DNA of 38,919 nt from Candidatus Peregrinibacteria bacterium (lineage in GTDB: Bacteria > Patescibacteriota > Gracilibacteria > UM-FILTER-43-11): contig JAFGCR010000042.1 of assembly GCA_016932495.1 (NCBI GenBank), positions 1 through 38,919 on the forward strand. Reading direction: 5' to 3'. Below the pieces are notes generated by a model. It ran no database searches and was not told the origin of the DNA. It saw only the letters and a list, made by a program, of their open reading frames with translations. This document shows, in pieces, positions 15,856-23,706 of this stretch (position 1 is its first letter; each line of letters begins with the position of its first letter). Both the position numbers and the translations under genes were made by a program.

Positions 15856-16368
15856 ATGATGCCAGCCGAAAACGACAAACCACTTACTGATGGTGACGTT
15901 GATATATTGGAGCGCAGTATGGAAGAACTGGAAGCGATGAGTATGGATGAACGCCGTGAATTTTATCAAAAATTCTCTGCGCTAGTTCTCTTTCGTTATC
16001 TGATTTCAAAAAATCTGCTAATAGAAGGGGCAAAAAAAGAAGATATCGCAATGCTGAAAGGATGCACGCTGGAAACAGGCGCAGGAATCTCCGCAATATA
16101 CGATGTTCTCGGATCCCGGTGGCAGGTCTTTCTGGAAAGACTGGAAGAATATAGAGTTATTATTATGAAAAAAGAGGCAGAAGTCGAAAAAATACAGGAA
16201 AAATTAGATAAACTGGATGAGTCATCTGAAGAAAGGAAATTAATGGAAAGGCGGATGAAAAAACTGGAAAATGAAATCGACGCGTTACTGAAAGACCCCA
16301 AATTATATGTAATGGATCTGAAGAAATCAGCAAAAGTCGTCAACCGGAATGATCTATTCTACAACTAA
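15856..16368 (+). CDS. Hypothetical coiled-coil protein, 170 aa
   Basis: I do not recognise this protein. The first half (about 10-90) is helical with a short hydrophobic stretch (LVLFRYLI, not long enough for a membrane segment). Residues about 95-150 form a clear coiled coil of heptads rich in Glu, Lys and Leu. It starts at the first of two adjacent ATG-type codons (15856). It lies after a terminator and near its own -35 box, so it is probably transcribed alone. Its stop overlaps that of the convergent tyrA-pheA gene by 4 nt. Confidence 0.68.
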   Translation: MMPAENDKPLTDGDVDILERSMEELEAMSMDERREFYQKFSALVLFRYLISKNLLIEGAKKEDIAMLKGCTLETGAGISAIYDVLGSRWQVFLERLEEYRVIIMKKEAEVEKIQEKLDKLDESSEERKLMERRMKKLENEIDALLKDPKLYVMDLKKSAKVVNRNDLFYN

Positions 16369-18050
16369 TCCACCGCGTAACACCCCAATACCTTTAACTT
16401 CGCGACCCTCTTCCGCACACGGTTGAGGGTTTTTTTGACGTTTAAATCCGCAATACTGCCTTCAAAATCCGTGTAAAACACATATTCCCCGCTGATTTTA
16501 GGGTTCGGACGGGATTCGATCTTAGTGAGGTTGATTTTAGCCTCTGCAAAATCCTGAAGCACTGTGTAAAGCGAACCTGGAGAATCCTTGGAAAAATGGA
16601 AAGCAATGGAGGTTTTACAGGCTTTTTTAAGATTCAATTTACCTGATTTCTTACGAATAACGGCAAAATAAGTGGTATTGGTTTTATTGTCTTCGATGGA
16701 TGATCCAATCACTTTAAGGCCGTATGTTTTTGCGGCGATTTCGGAACCAATCGCAATGGCTGTCGGGTTTTTTTCTTTAGCCACACGGGCCAGGGCCGCG
16801 GCAGTACTGGAAACCGGAATACAAGCGGCTTTCGGGAAGTGTTTTCGGATATATCGTCGGCTTTGCAGGAAAGGCTGAGGATGAGAATAAATGAATTTTA
16901 TGTCCTTTTTCGGGACTTTTTTAATGCCGATTAAAGACAGATGAATGGGCAATGATACTACTTTTTCTATCCATACATTTTCCTGATACAGCTCATCTAA
17001 AGTCTCTCGCACAGAGCCTGTCAGACTGTTTTCAAGCGGAACAAAACCGACTTTGATCTCCCCTTTGCAAATCAGATCAAAAATCGAATTAATAGATGAC
17101 GTGAAGCAGATTTTGGCCTTTGGATCATAACGTTTGGCCGCAATATCCGAGTAAGTATTTTCAGGGCCTAAAACCGCCATATCGCATTGCTTTGCCAGTT
17201 CAGGTGACGGGTTTTGCGGAACACCGCTCCCCTGCATTTCACGGATCAGCCGGTCGCTTTCCACCATGGCCTCCTTGGCAAAGGGGCCAAGATAACGTGA
17301 ACAGGCATTAAAGTAATTGATAAATTGTTTACCGTTCTTTTTAGAGACGATTTCTTTGAGTTTCTGACAGCTGTCGATAAAATCCTCCAAAACCTGTGTG
17401 CTTAATGGATTGTCCATTTCGATATTAGCGTACAACTGAGGATCCTGATGTAAAATCCGCCCCATCATATCCAGTTCCAGCCGGTACACCGGACTTTGGA
17501 CTGTGACCATCTCGCGGATAGGAATTTTGGATTTTCGGAGCGTGTCAGCTAAGGCAATATCGGAAAAATGAGTAAGCACCTGCACATAAGCCATCAGCTG
17601 ATCGTGTTTTTGAGAAGTCAACGTTTTGACGATTACTTTATTTTTTACCAGTAAATCCTTTAACCATTTAAACCACTTCCGGCCGCAGCCAGGGCATAAT
17701 ACGACTAACTGACCCTCGATTGGATTAGTGGGGCCGAAAATCGGATGGCAGCCCAAATAGGAAGCCCTGGTTTTCTTCATAGCCTCCATCGGGAAGACTT
17801 TAAGGGAAGTAAGGTCCATCAGCAAAGCGGATGGCCGGACATGCGGAGTAATCACATCGATCACAGACTGAGTTTTATCGATCGGCACTGACACCACCAC
17901 CACGTCCGCCTTTTTGGCCAATTGGATATTAGTAAGCGCAGTGCCTTTATCACTGATCAGGATGTCGTAACCGTTGCGCTCAAAAAACTCAGCAAAATAT
18001 TTGCCCATCTTCCCTTTTCCGCCGATGATTCCGACTAACTTCTTTTCCAT
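16365..18050 (-). CDS. TyrA-PheA fusion with ACT domain
   Basis: This 561-residue fusion combines both routes from prephenate. The N-terminal TyrA part (about 1-280) has the NAD site IIGGKGKMG (8-16) and the LGCHPIFGP block that holds the substrate histidine. The prephenate dehydratase part (about 288-470) begins AVLGPENTYSDIA and contains GFVPLENSLTGSV and SHPQPFLQSRR. The ACT domain (about 478-561) has the ESRP motif that binds phenylalanine. There is no space for a chorismate mutase domain. The dehydratase's normally near-invariant T-R-F motif reads T-Y-F (in NTTYFAVI). The ATG lies directly after a palindromic element whose end is identical to the leader of the glycosyltransferase gene at 21631. 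The stop overlaps the convergent gene by 4 nt. Confidence 0.92.
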   Translation of the reverse strand: MEKKLVGIIGGKGKMGKYFAEFFERNGYDILISDKGTALTNIQLAKKADVVVVSVPIDKTQSVIDVITPHVRPSALLMDLTSLKVFPMEAMKKTRASYLGCHPIFGPTNPIEGQLVVLCPGCGRKWFKWLKDLLVKNKVIVKTLTSQKHDQLMAYVQVLTHFSDIALADTLRKSKIPIREMVTVQSPVYRLELDMMGRILHQDPQLYANIEMDNPLSTQVLEDFIDSCQKLKEIVSKKNGKQFINYFNACSRYLGPFAKEAMVESDRLIREMQGSGVPQNPSPELAKQCDMAVLGPENTYSDIAAKRYDPKAKICFTSSINSIFDLICKGEIKVGFVPLENSLTGSVRETLDELYQENVWIEKVVSLPIHLSLIGIKKVPKKDIKFIYSHPQPFLQSRRYIRKHFPKAACIPVSSTAAALARVAKEKNPTAIAIGSEIAAKTYGLKVIGSSIEDNKTNTTYFAVIRKKSGKLNLKKACKTSIAFHFSKDSPGSLYTVLQDFAEAKINLTKIESRPNPKISGEYVFYTDFEGSIADLNVKKTLNRVRKRVAKLKVLGCYAVD

Positions 18051-18060
18051 AATTATTTAT

Positions 18061-18160
18061 ATTCCGATTGTAGACCGGCGCTTCGCGCATAGGCCCAATT
18101 GTTGACCCTATTGTATAACTACGATTGGACCTACCATTGGGTCTGCCATGGGTCTGTAAT
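18061..18160. repeat. Palindromic element, copy A
   Basis: An imperfect palindrome of about 100 bp built from words of the type ATTGTNGACC and their complements. The left end is GATTGTAGACC and the right end GGTCTGTAAT. It fills the space between the SMR gene stop (18164) and the tyrA-pheA start (18050). Read on the minus strand, its last bases plus the leader and ATG (18076-18048) are identical over 29 nt to copy B at 21605-21633. Confidence 0.85.
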
Positions 18161-18163
18161 TGG

Positions 18164-18481
18164 TTACCGGATATTCAAAAACACAATCCCCAGCACCACA
18201 CACCCCATTCCCACAAACTGCCAGAATGTGATGGTTTCCTTAAACACATAATAACCCATCACCGCTACCAAAATAACCGAAATGGCGATCCAAAGGACAT
18301 TGGTCACGCCCATACCTTCGTATTTAAGCGACAGGGCAAAAAAAATGCCGGCCAGTGCGAATCCCAGCGCCGTTCCTGCCAAATAATAAGGTTTATTGGT
18401 GATATGCCACAGTTTGGCCGACAAAATAGCCAGAAGGTCGAGTGTATTGATCAGCGCAATGTATAGGTAAAATCGTCCCAT
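18164..18481 (-). CDS. Small multidrug resistance (EmrE-like) transporter
   Basis: This 105-residue protein has four membrane segments (about 4-21, 31-52, 58-78, 84-103) and the length and spacing of the SMR branch of the drug/metabolite transporters. Such proteins work as dimers and exchange cationic compounds for protons. The essential membrane-embedded acid, Glu14 in EmrE, appears to be Asp15 here (in NTLDLLAI). The Ala-Tyr-Ala-Ile-Trp helix is replaced by VTNVLWIAI. The substrate is therefore uncertain and may be a lipid-linked sugar or polyamine. The stop touches the palindromic element (copy A) before tyrA-pheA. Confidence 0.8.
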   Translation of the reverse strand: MGRFYLYIALINTLDLLAILSAKLWHITNKPYYLAGTALGFALAGIFFALSLKYEGMGVTNVLWIAISVILVAVMGYYVFKETITFWQFVGMGCVVLGIVFLNIR

Positions 18482-18515
18482 AGTAAAAAATAATCAAGTG
18501 AATTAATTGTACACG

Positions 18516-18592
18516 AAAAAAAAGACCAGCAATAGTTAGGAGTTAGGAGCAATAGCAAGCATTTTTAAACTACTATACTACTAACTATTGCT
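18516..18592 (-). terminator. Terminator overlapping the VirD4-like stop codon
   Basis: On the minus strand the 12-nt arms AGCAATAGTTAG (18592-18581) and CTAACTATTGCT (18539-18528) are perfectly complementary and are followed by eight T (18523-18516). The stop codon TAG at 18587-18585 lies inside the first arm. Inside the stem, the word TAGTTAG/GAGTTAG is repeated. Confidence 0.85.
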
Positions 18593-21362
18593 TCTTAGGT
18601 TTATCGGATTTTGGCTTTGGCAATTCGGATTTTGGATTTTGTTTCGTATTTCGGGATTCGGATTTTGGATTTTGTTTCGTATTTCGGGATTCGGATTTTG
18701 AATTTTCCCCTTTAGGTCTGTTCAATTGTTTCTTCCCTTCTTCTTCCAGTTTCTTTTTATCCGCATAGGACGACTGTGACCATCGGTTGATCTTATCTTC
18801 CACCACTTCACGCGGGGTGCAGTACCGTTCGCGCGACAAACGGACGATCTTCTCACGCCGGCCTTCCTCGGGGTTCGCTTCCGGAGGGGGAAGGGTGGAA
18901 AGAGAAAAAGTCTTGCTCGGCATGCCGTCGATCATCAGTTTCGTATAGCAATTATATTTAGGCAGGGATACGATATCGTTCGGCAGCACCTCTTCGGAAA
19001 ACTGGTTGCTGAAATATTCCGCGTCATCAAAGCCGACCTGAAAACAAAGCGATGTGCCCACATTACCGAACACCGCGTCACGCACCTCATCAGGCATCTG
19101 GGCAATATACTGGTTGGCCATCGTGAGGTTGAGCTTATATTTCCGCGCCTCGGAAAGGATAGTGGCAAACGCATCGGTCGCAAAATTCTGGAACTCATCC
19201 ACATACAGATAAAAATCTTTACGATTTTTCTCCGCCGTGTCCGCCCGGCTCATGGCGTCCAGCTGGAATTTGGTGATCAGCATCGATCCGAGCAGGCTGG
19301 AGTTATCTTCACCGATCTTACCTTTGGAAAGATTGATGATGATAATTTTTCCTGAATCCATCATGAAACGGATATTGACTGTTGATTTTACCTGACCCAC
19401 GATATTGCGGATCATGGGAGAAGACAGGAACTGGCCGACTTTGTTCTGAATGGGGGAAATAGCTTCCGTGCGCATACGGTCCTGCATCTTACCGAATTCA
19501 TCGACCCAAAAACTGCGCACCATGGGATTAGTGAGTTTTTCGACAATTTGTTTTCTGTATTTGTCATCCACCAGAATACGCATGATCCCCATCATGGAGG
19601 TATTGGGGGTTTCCGCGAGCGCCAGCAGGCAATTCCTTAAAATATGTTCCAGCCGGGGCCCCCAGCTCTCGGAATACATCTTTTTAAACACACCCAAAAG
19701 ACCGGAAGCGATGAGATTTCGTTTGTGCGGGTCATCCCCGCTTTCCAGCATATTAAAAGCAAAAGGGTGAGAGATATCGGATGGATCTAAAATCACCACA
19801 TCATTGGTACGGCGTGAAGGGACAAAGTCGATCACTGCTTCAGCCAGATCCCCATGGGGATCGATCACCGCCACGCCTTTTTTCTGTTCCACATCGCTCC
19901 GGATCATGTTTTCAAGGAGAACGGATTTCCCCATGCCGGTTTTACCGATGATATAGATATGACGTCGGCGGTCGATTGTTTTGATGCCGAACCGCTGGCG
20001 GTGCCCTCGAAAATTCGTTTCACCGATGAGAGTAAGCTCATCATCCGGCACAGAGCCGACCGCTGGCAGGTCATGAGGCGGTTCCAGACGCCGTGAATTG
20101 ACCCAGAAGACATTAGGCGTGCCGACATCCTTGGAGGGCATATGGTAGATTGTAGCCAGTTCTTCCACATTCAGAATGAGCGGGTTCACGACCAGCCGCT
20201 GCTGGTAACGGCGGAGGATCTGGCGGTTATGCTGGTCGATATGCCCTACCTCCAGGCTGTTCATATTTGGCAGATTGAATTGATGGAAACTGCCCGCGAT
20301 CTCGTTCAATTTCACTTCAGCCAGATCCCGGTTTTCCGGGCGTGGCAGGTAAACGATGCGGATATTTACGTCATAAGTCAGGCGGGTCACTTTATCCACC
20401 GCGGCGACGATGGGGTCTTCCCGGTCATGGGTCCGGCTGACTTGTTCATCGAGCTCTTCTTCGGAAACGCTGCCCTTGCCTTTCGGCAAGTCGCCTGTGC
20501 GGAACCCGCGTATCATCCAGAAAAACAGATAAATGGGTGAATAAAAAAACCGGCGCCAGAACCCACGGGCCAGATAAATATTGGTGGCTAAAGTATTGAG
20601 CCAGAACACACCGGCAAACAACCCGTTGTTTACGATTTTTAAACATTTTAGACCTCGCTTACGCCACCAGTCCCCTGTCGGCTCCATCGTGATCTGGATC
20701 CAGGCCTGTTCATCGGTAGCATTGAGCTTAGAAAGCGTCGCCGTGATGCCGGCCAGAGGTTCCGTGGCCAGGCGGGTGAGTTTATCTTCAAACTGGGGAT
20801 ACCGTTTAATGGGATAAACATAGGGATCGGTCAATTTCATCTCAGCGGTCACCGCCATGTCCATCGCAGACGAAGAAAGTTTGGCTTCCATGGAAGCGTT
20901 CTGGGGCGTGTATTCCACCAGTTCGGAGGAACCGGCGGACGGTTTGGGTTGCGGGATATTCACTTCGTAAACCGCAAACGCTTCTTTGGCGTAATCGGGC
21001 ACTTCCTGGATCTCCACATCCGGATACTGCGCATAGATCTGACTTTCGATGACGTTACGGTATCGTTTGGGCGTCCAGATAAAAAACTGGATCACGTTTT
21101 TGACTGACGCGATCTCTAAACTAAAACGCGGCTTAGGCCGGCCCAGCAGATAATCCGCAAAATTATAATTCTCCTCCAGGCCATGCAGGGCGGAATAGAT
21201 CTGTTCGGCTACAATGGGACCGCGCTCATTGGTCTTGGATACAGCGACACGCAAAACGACACTTCCCATCCTCATGTTGTTCGCGCTAAGGCGCAACGCC
21301 CGGAGGAAATGGAAAAGGAGGTAAAGAAAGCCAATGGTCAGACAAATAGCCAGAACAGTCAT
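18585..21362 (-). CDS. VirD4/TraG-like DNA-transfer ATPase
   Basis: This 925-residue protein has an N-terminal membrane segment (about 3-23), a second hydrophobic region (about 245-285), and a HerA/VirD4-type ATPase domain (about 430-850). The Walker A motif is GKTGMGKS with K479; Walker B is LYVDEFQNF with D722 and E723. Coupling proteins of this kind bring DNA or protein to a type IV secretion machine. The VirB4-like ATPase at 1811 is the only likely partner in the window. The C-terminal tail (about 885-925) is low-complexity and contains two identical 11-residue repeats encoded by perfect 33-bp tandem copies. A strong promoter lies at 21468-21440, and the stop codon is inside a terminator. 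Confidence 0.88.
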   Translation of the reverse strand: MTVLAICLTIGFLYLLFHFLRALRLSANNMRMGSVVLRVAVSKTNERGPIVAEQIYSALHGLEENYNFADYLLGRPKPRFSLEIASVKNVIQFFIWTPKRYRNVIESQIYAQYPDVEIQEVPDYAKEAFAVYEVNIPQPKPSAGSSELVEYTPQNASMEAKLSSSAMDMAVTAEMKLTDPYVYPIKRYPQFEDKLTRLATEPLAGITATLSKLNATDEQAWIQITMEPTGDWWRKRGLKCLKIVNNGLFAGVFWLNTLATNIYLARGFWRRFFYSPIYLFFWMIRGFRTGDLPKGKGSVSEEELDEQVSRTHDREDPIVAAVDKVTRLTYDVNIRIVYLPRPENRDLAEVKLNEIAGSFHQFNLPNMNSLEVGHIDQHNRQILRRYQQRLVVNPLILNVEELATIYHMPSKDVGTPNVFWVNSRRLEPPHDLPAVGSVPDDELTLIGETNFRGHRQRFGIKTIDRRRHIYIIGKTGMGKSVLLENMIRSDVEQKKGVAVIDPHGDLAEAVIDFVPSRRTNDVVILDPSDISHPFAFNMLESGDDPHKRNLIASGLLGVFKKMYSESWGPRLEHILRNCLLALAETPNTSMMGIMRILVDDKYRKQIVEKLTNPMVRSFWVDEFGKMQDRMRTEAISPIQNKVGQFLSSPMIRNIVGQVKSTVNIRFMMDSGKIIIINLSKGKIGEDNSSLLGSMLITKFQLDAMSRADTAEKNRKDFYLYVDEFQNFATDAFATILSEARKYKLNLTMANQYIAQMPDEVRDAVFGNVGTSLCFQVGFDDAEYFSNQFSEEVLPNDIVSLPKYNCYTKLMIDGMPSKTFSLSTLPPPEANPEEGRREKIVRLSRERYCTPREVVEDKINRWSQSSYADKKKLEEEGKKQLNRPKGENSKSESRNTKQNPKSESRNTKQNPKSELPKPKSDKPKKQ
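18623..18710. repeat. 33-bp tandem repeat in the 3' end of the VirD4-like gene
   Basis: Two perfect 33-bp copies (18623-18655 and 18656-18688) and part of a third are made of words such as TTCGGATTTTGG and TTTCGTATTTCGG. The same words build the intergenic palindrome at 33135-33263, so the gene's tail appears to have absorbed an intergenic repeat. Confidence 0.85.
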
Positions 21363-21439
21363 TTTTTATTTTGGAGTGAATTCAGCGGTTAAATAATAGC
21401 GGATTAAGGGGGAAATGAATAGAATTTATTTTATATTTT

Positions 21440-21468
21440 ATTTTAGCATATTTTATTATTTATGTCAA
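21440..21468 (-). promoter_or_regulatory. Promoter of the VirD4-like gene
   Basis: On the minus strand TTGACA (21468-21463), 17 nt ending in TGC, then TAAAAT (21445-21440). The leader to the ATG at 21362 is about 70 nt, AT-rich and without a Shine-Dalgarno site. Confidence 0.75.
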
Positions 21469-21511
21469 CTAAATCATTCCTGCTGATTTGATGTATAATG
21501 CATTTATTCCC

Positions 21512-21614
21512 ATTGTAGACCCGCGCTACGCGTGTAGGCCCAATTGTTGACCTTGTTGACCCTATTGTGGCACTACAATCGGACCTACAATTGGGTCTAC
21601 TATGGGTCTACAAT
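21512..21614. repeat. Palindromic element, copy B
   Basis: A palindrome of about 100 bp. Outer arms ATTGTAGACCC (21512-21522) and GGGTCTACAAT (21604-21614) are perfectly complementary; inner arms 21535-21547 and 21587-21599 match at 12 of 13 positions. It is related to copy A (18061-18160) along its whole length, with one extra TTGTTGACC word. It ends 16 nt before the ATG of the glycosyltransferase gene. Confidence 0.87.
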
Positions 21615-21630
21615 CGGAATATAAATAATT

Positions 21631-22704
21631 ATGAAATTAGCGATTGCCCACGAAATGCTGGTCAAACTGGGAGGCGCGGAGCGGGTCATTAAGACACTTT
21701 CTGACCAGTACCCGAAAGCCCCCATCTACACGCTTTTTCATGACAAAAAAAGAACTGATGACTGGTTTCGAGATCAAAAAATCCACCCCAGCACGCTTCA
21801 AAAATGGTACAAACTGGGAATCCGCCCAAAATATCTATTATCCGGCATGGGGAAAGCGGTGGAACAATGGGATTTCAGTCATTATGATGTGGTGATCTCC
21901 AGCAGTTCCGCCTTTATGCACGGAATTAAAACGGGTAAAAACACAAAACACATCTGCTACTGCCACTCCCCCATGCGCTACGCCTGGGATTACGTGCACG
22001 AATACACTGAAAATTTCTCCCCGTTCCTGAAATTTCTGATCGCACAGAAAATGAACAGAATACGGCAATGGGATTTCCTTTCCGCCAGCCGCCCCGATAT
22101 TCTTATCGCCAATTCGCATCATGTCAAAAAACGGATTCAGAAATACTGGCGCCGGGATGCTGAAGTAATCTACCCGCCTGTGGATGTGAAACGGTTTACT
22201 CCGACCAAGCACCATGAAGGCTATTTTCTCATCGTCTCCGCCCTCTCTCCTTTCAAACGCCTCGACTTGGCCATCCGCACCTTCAACAAGATCAACCGGA
22301 AACTCATCATCATCGGCGAAGGTTCACAAAAAGCGTATCTCAAATCCATCGCCAAACTCAATATCGAATTTTTAGGTTATAAAGACGACCACACCATCCG
22401 CGATTATCTGGAAAACTGCCGCGCGCTCATCTTCCCCGGCGAAGAAGATTTCGGTATCACCCCCGTGGAAGCCATGGCCGCCGGCAAACCGGTGCTGGCT
22501 TACGGCGTGGGTGGAGTAACGGAAAGCGTGGTTTCCGGCGTGAGCGGTGAATTTTTCACCCGCCCGGCTCCTGAATCACTGGAAGACGGCCTAGCCAGGC
22601 TGCTGGCCAATGAAAACAGGTATGACCTCCATAAAATCCGTTCCATCGCGGAGGATTTTGATAAGGAAGTGTTTGTGAAGAAAATGGAAAAAATAATAAA
22701 TTAA
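21631..22704 (+). CDS. GT4-family glycosyltransferase
   Basis: This 357-residue GT-B enzyme starts with the N-terminal Rossmann part (LVKLGGAERV, the usual sugar-acceptor loop) and has the C-terminal nucleotide-sugar part with PGEEDFGITPVEAMAAGKPV, which contains the E-x7-E signature of GT4. It would add a sugar from an activated donor to a lipid-linked or surface glycan on the cytoplasmic side. Donor and acceptor are unknown. The 5' leader and ATG are identical to those of tyrA-pheA because both follow a copy of the same palindrome. A small membrane protein gene follows 10 nt downstream, probably in the same transcript. Confidence 0.93.
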   Translation: MKLAIAHEMLVKLGGAERVIKTLSDQYPKAPIYTLFHDKKRTDDWFRDQKIHPSTLQKWYKLGIRPKYLLSGMGKAVEQWDFSHYDVVISSSSAFMHGIKTGKNTKHICYCHSPMRYAWDYVHEYTENFSPFLKFLIAQKMNRIRQWDFLSASRPDILIANSHHVKKRIQKYWRRDAEVIYPPVDVKRFTPTKHHEGYFLIVSALSPFKRLDLAIRTFNKINRKLIIIGEGSQKAYLKSIAKLNIEFLGYKDDHTIRDYLENCRALIFPGEEDFGITPVEAMAAGKPVLAYGVGGVTESVVSGVSGEFFTRPAPESLEDGLARLLANENRYDLHKIRSIAEDFDKEVFVKKMEKIIN

Positions 22705-22714
22705 TCAAAAAAAC

Positions 22715-23065
22715 ATGATTCAAAAACAATTAAAAATAACCAAATGGTCTGCCAGGATCATCGCCTTAGCGGTCATCTTATTCGGCCTGCCATTTTACTT
22801 TGGCTACGGAAACCCGCTGCCGTTCATCAACCCGGACTACACATGGGGAGATAACGCTGTGCTGACCCTATACCCTTTAATTTTTATAGGGCTTGGGCTA
22901 GGGTGGAAATATGAAAAAATCGGAGGTTATCTGGTAACCGTCCCAATAACAATAGGCTTAGTGCTGGGATTAACAACAGGGGCAGGATTTTCTATAAATA
23001 TGCTTGTCCCGCTGATTGCAGGCGTATTGTATTTAGTCGCGGGATATAAAAAAGAAGCTCATTAA
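22715..23065 (+). CDS. Small membrane protein, 116 aa
   Basis: I do not recognise this protein. It has four predicted membrane segments (about 12-30, 48-66, 71-88, 91-110) with a loop containing NPDYTWGDN between the first two, probably outside the membrane. The 10-nt gap to the glycosyltransferase gene suggests co-transcription and perhaps a role in the same surface pathway, but this is inference from position only. Confidence 0.7.
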   Translation: MIQKQLKITKWSARIIALAVILFGLPFYFGYGNPLPFINPDYTWGDNAVLTLYPLIFIGLGLGWKYEKIGGYLVTVPITIGLVLGLTTGAGFSINMLVPLIAGVLYLVAGYKKEAH

Positions 23066-23096
23066 AAAAACTTAATAATCCGCTGAATCATTAATC

Positions 23097-23525
23097 TTAT
23101 TTTTTCTTCGCCTTCTCCGCCTTTTTAGCAGGTTTTTTCTCCGCCTTCTTCACGATGACTTTCTCGGCCTGTTTCTTGGCCACCTTCTTTTTCTCCTCTT
23201 CTTTCTTAGCCTTCTCCGCAGCTTTTAAAGCCTCTTTTTCCTCCGCCTTACGGGTCACCCGTTCTTCAACCGTTTCTTTTTTGACTTTTTTACCCGTACG
23301 GGCTTTTTCTTCGGCCCGTTTCATCTCAAAAGCCTTCTGACGTTCTTTAAATTTATCCACGCGGCCAGCGGTATCGACCAGCTTCTGCTTGCCAGTATAA
23401 AAAGGATGGCATTGGGAACAGATATCCACATGATAAGACTCGAGTGTAGAACCCAGTTCAAACTTTGCCCCGCAGGCGCAGGTGACTTTCGCTTTGTGGT
23501 AAGTGGGATGAATATCGGCTTTCAT
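23097..23525 (-). CDS. rpmE: Ribosomal protein L31 with long basic tail
   Basis: The first 65-70 residues are a complete zinc-type L31 ([10 protein letters not shown], then cysteines C16, C18, C36 and C39, then HPFYTGKQK and DTAGRVDKF). L31 bridges the two ribosomal subunits. The remaining 70 or so residues form an unusual Lys/Ala/Glu-rich extension, probably a long helix or a disordered RNA-binding tail; most bacterial L31 proteins end near residue 70. The four cysteines suggest it holds zinc. No partner gene is adjacent. Confidence 0.94.
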   Translation of the reverse strand: MKADIHPTYHKAKVTCACGAKFELGSTLESYHVDICSQCHPFYTGKQKLVDTAGRVDKFKERQKAFEMKRAEEKARTGKKVKKETVEERVTRKAEEKEALKAAEKAKKEEEKKKVAKKQAEKVIVKKAEKKPAKKAEKAKKK

Positions 23526-23598
23526 TTCGAAAAAACGTTAATTCGTATAGTGCGGAAGGATTTTAAAGTATTTCCTCCTTTTAGACAAGGGCTTTTTC

Positions 23599-23706
23599 AT
23601 TTCAGATTTCATCCTGAATCAAGTCCAGGATCAGATTTCAGAATCAAATGTGACATTTTTGAATGTTAAATAAAATGAAGAATCTGAAATCAGAAATCTG
23701 AAATAC
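23599..23706. repeat. Imperfect palindrome of TTTCAGATTTC words
   Basis: The left part (23599-23645) has two copies of a TTTCAGATTTCA-like word. The right part (23678-23706) carries their complements (AATCTGAAATCAG and AATCTGAAATAC). It lies between the stop of the PKD-domain gene (23707) and the L31 gene start (23525) and may act as a transcript end. Confidence 0.7.

Noticed and set aside
18061-18160. CRISPR array in the repeat regions
   Set aside because: The repeated words are short, adjacent and palindromic, with no equal spacers; no cas gene is present in the window.
18048-21633. Composite transposon bounded by the two palindromes
   Set aside because: No transposase or recombinase lies between them and no target duplication is visible. 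Inversion or MITE-like spread is a better fit, so it is kept only as a repeat finding.
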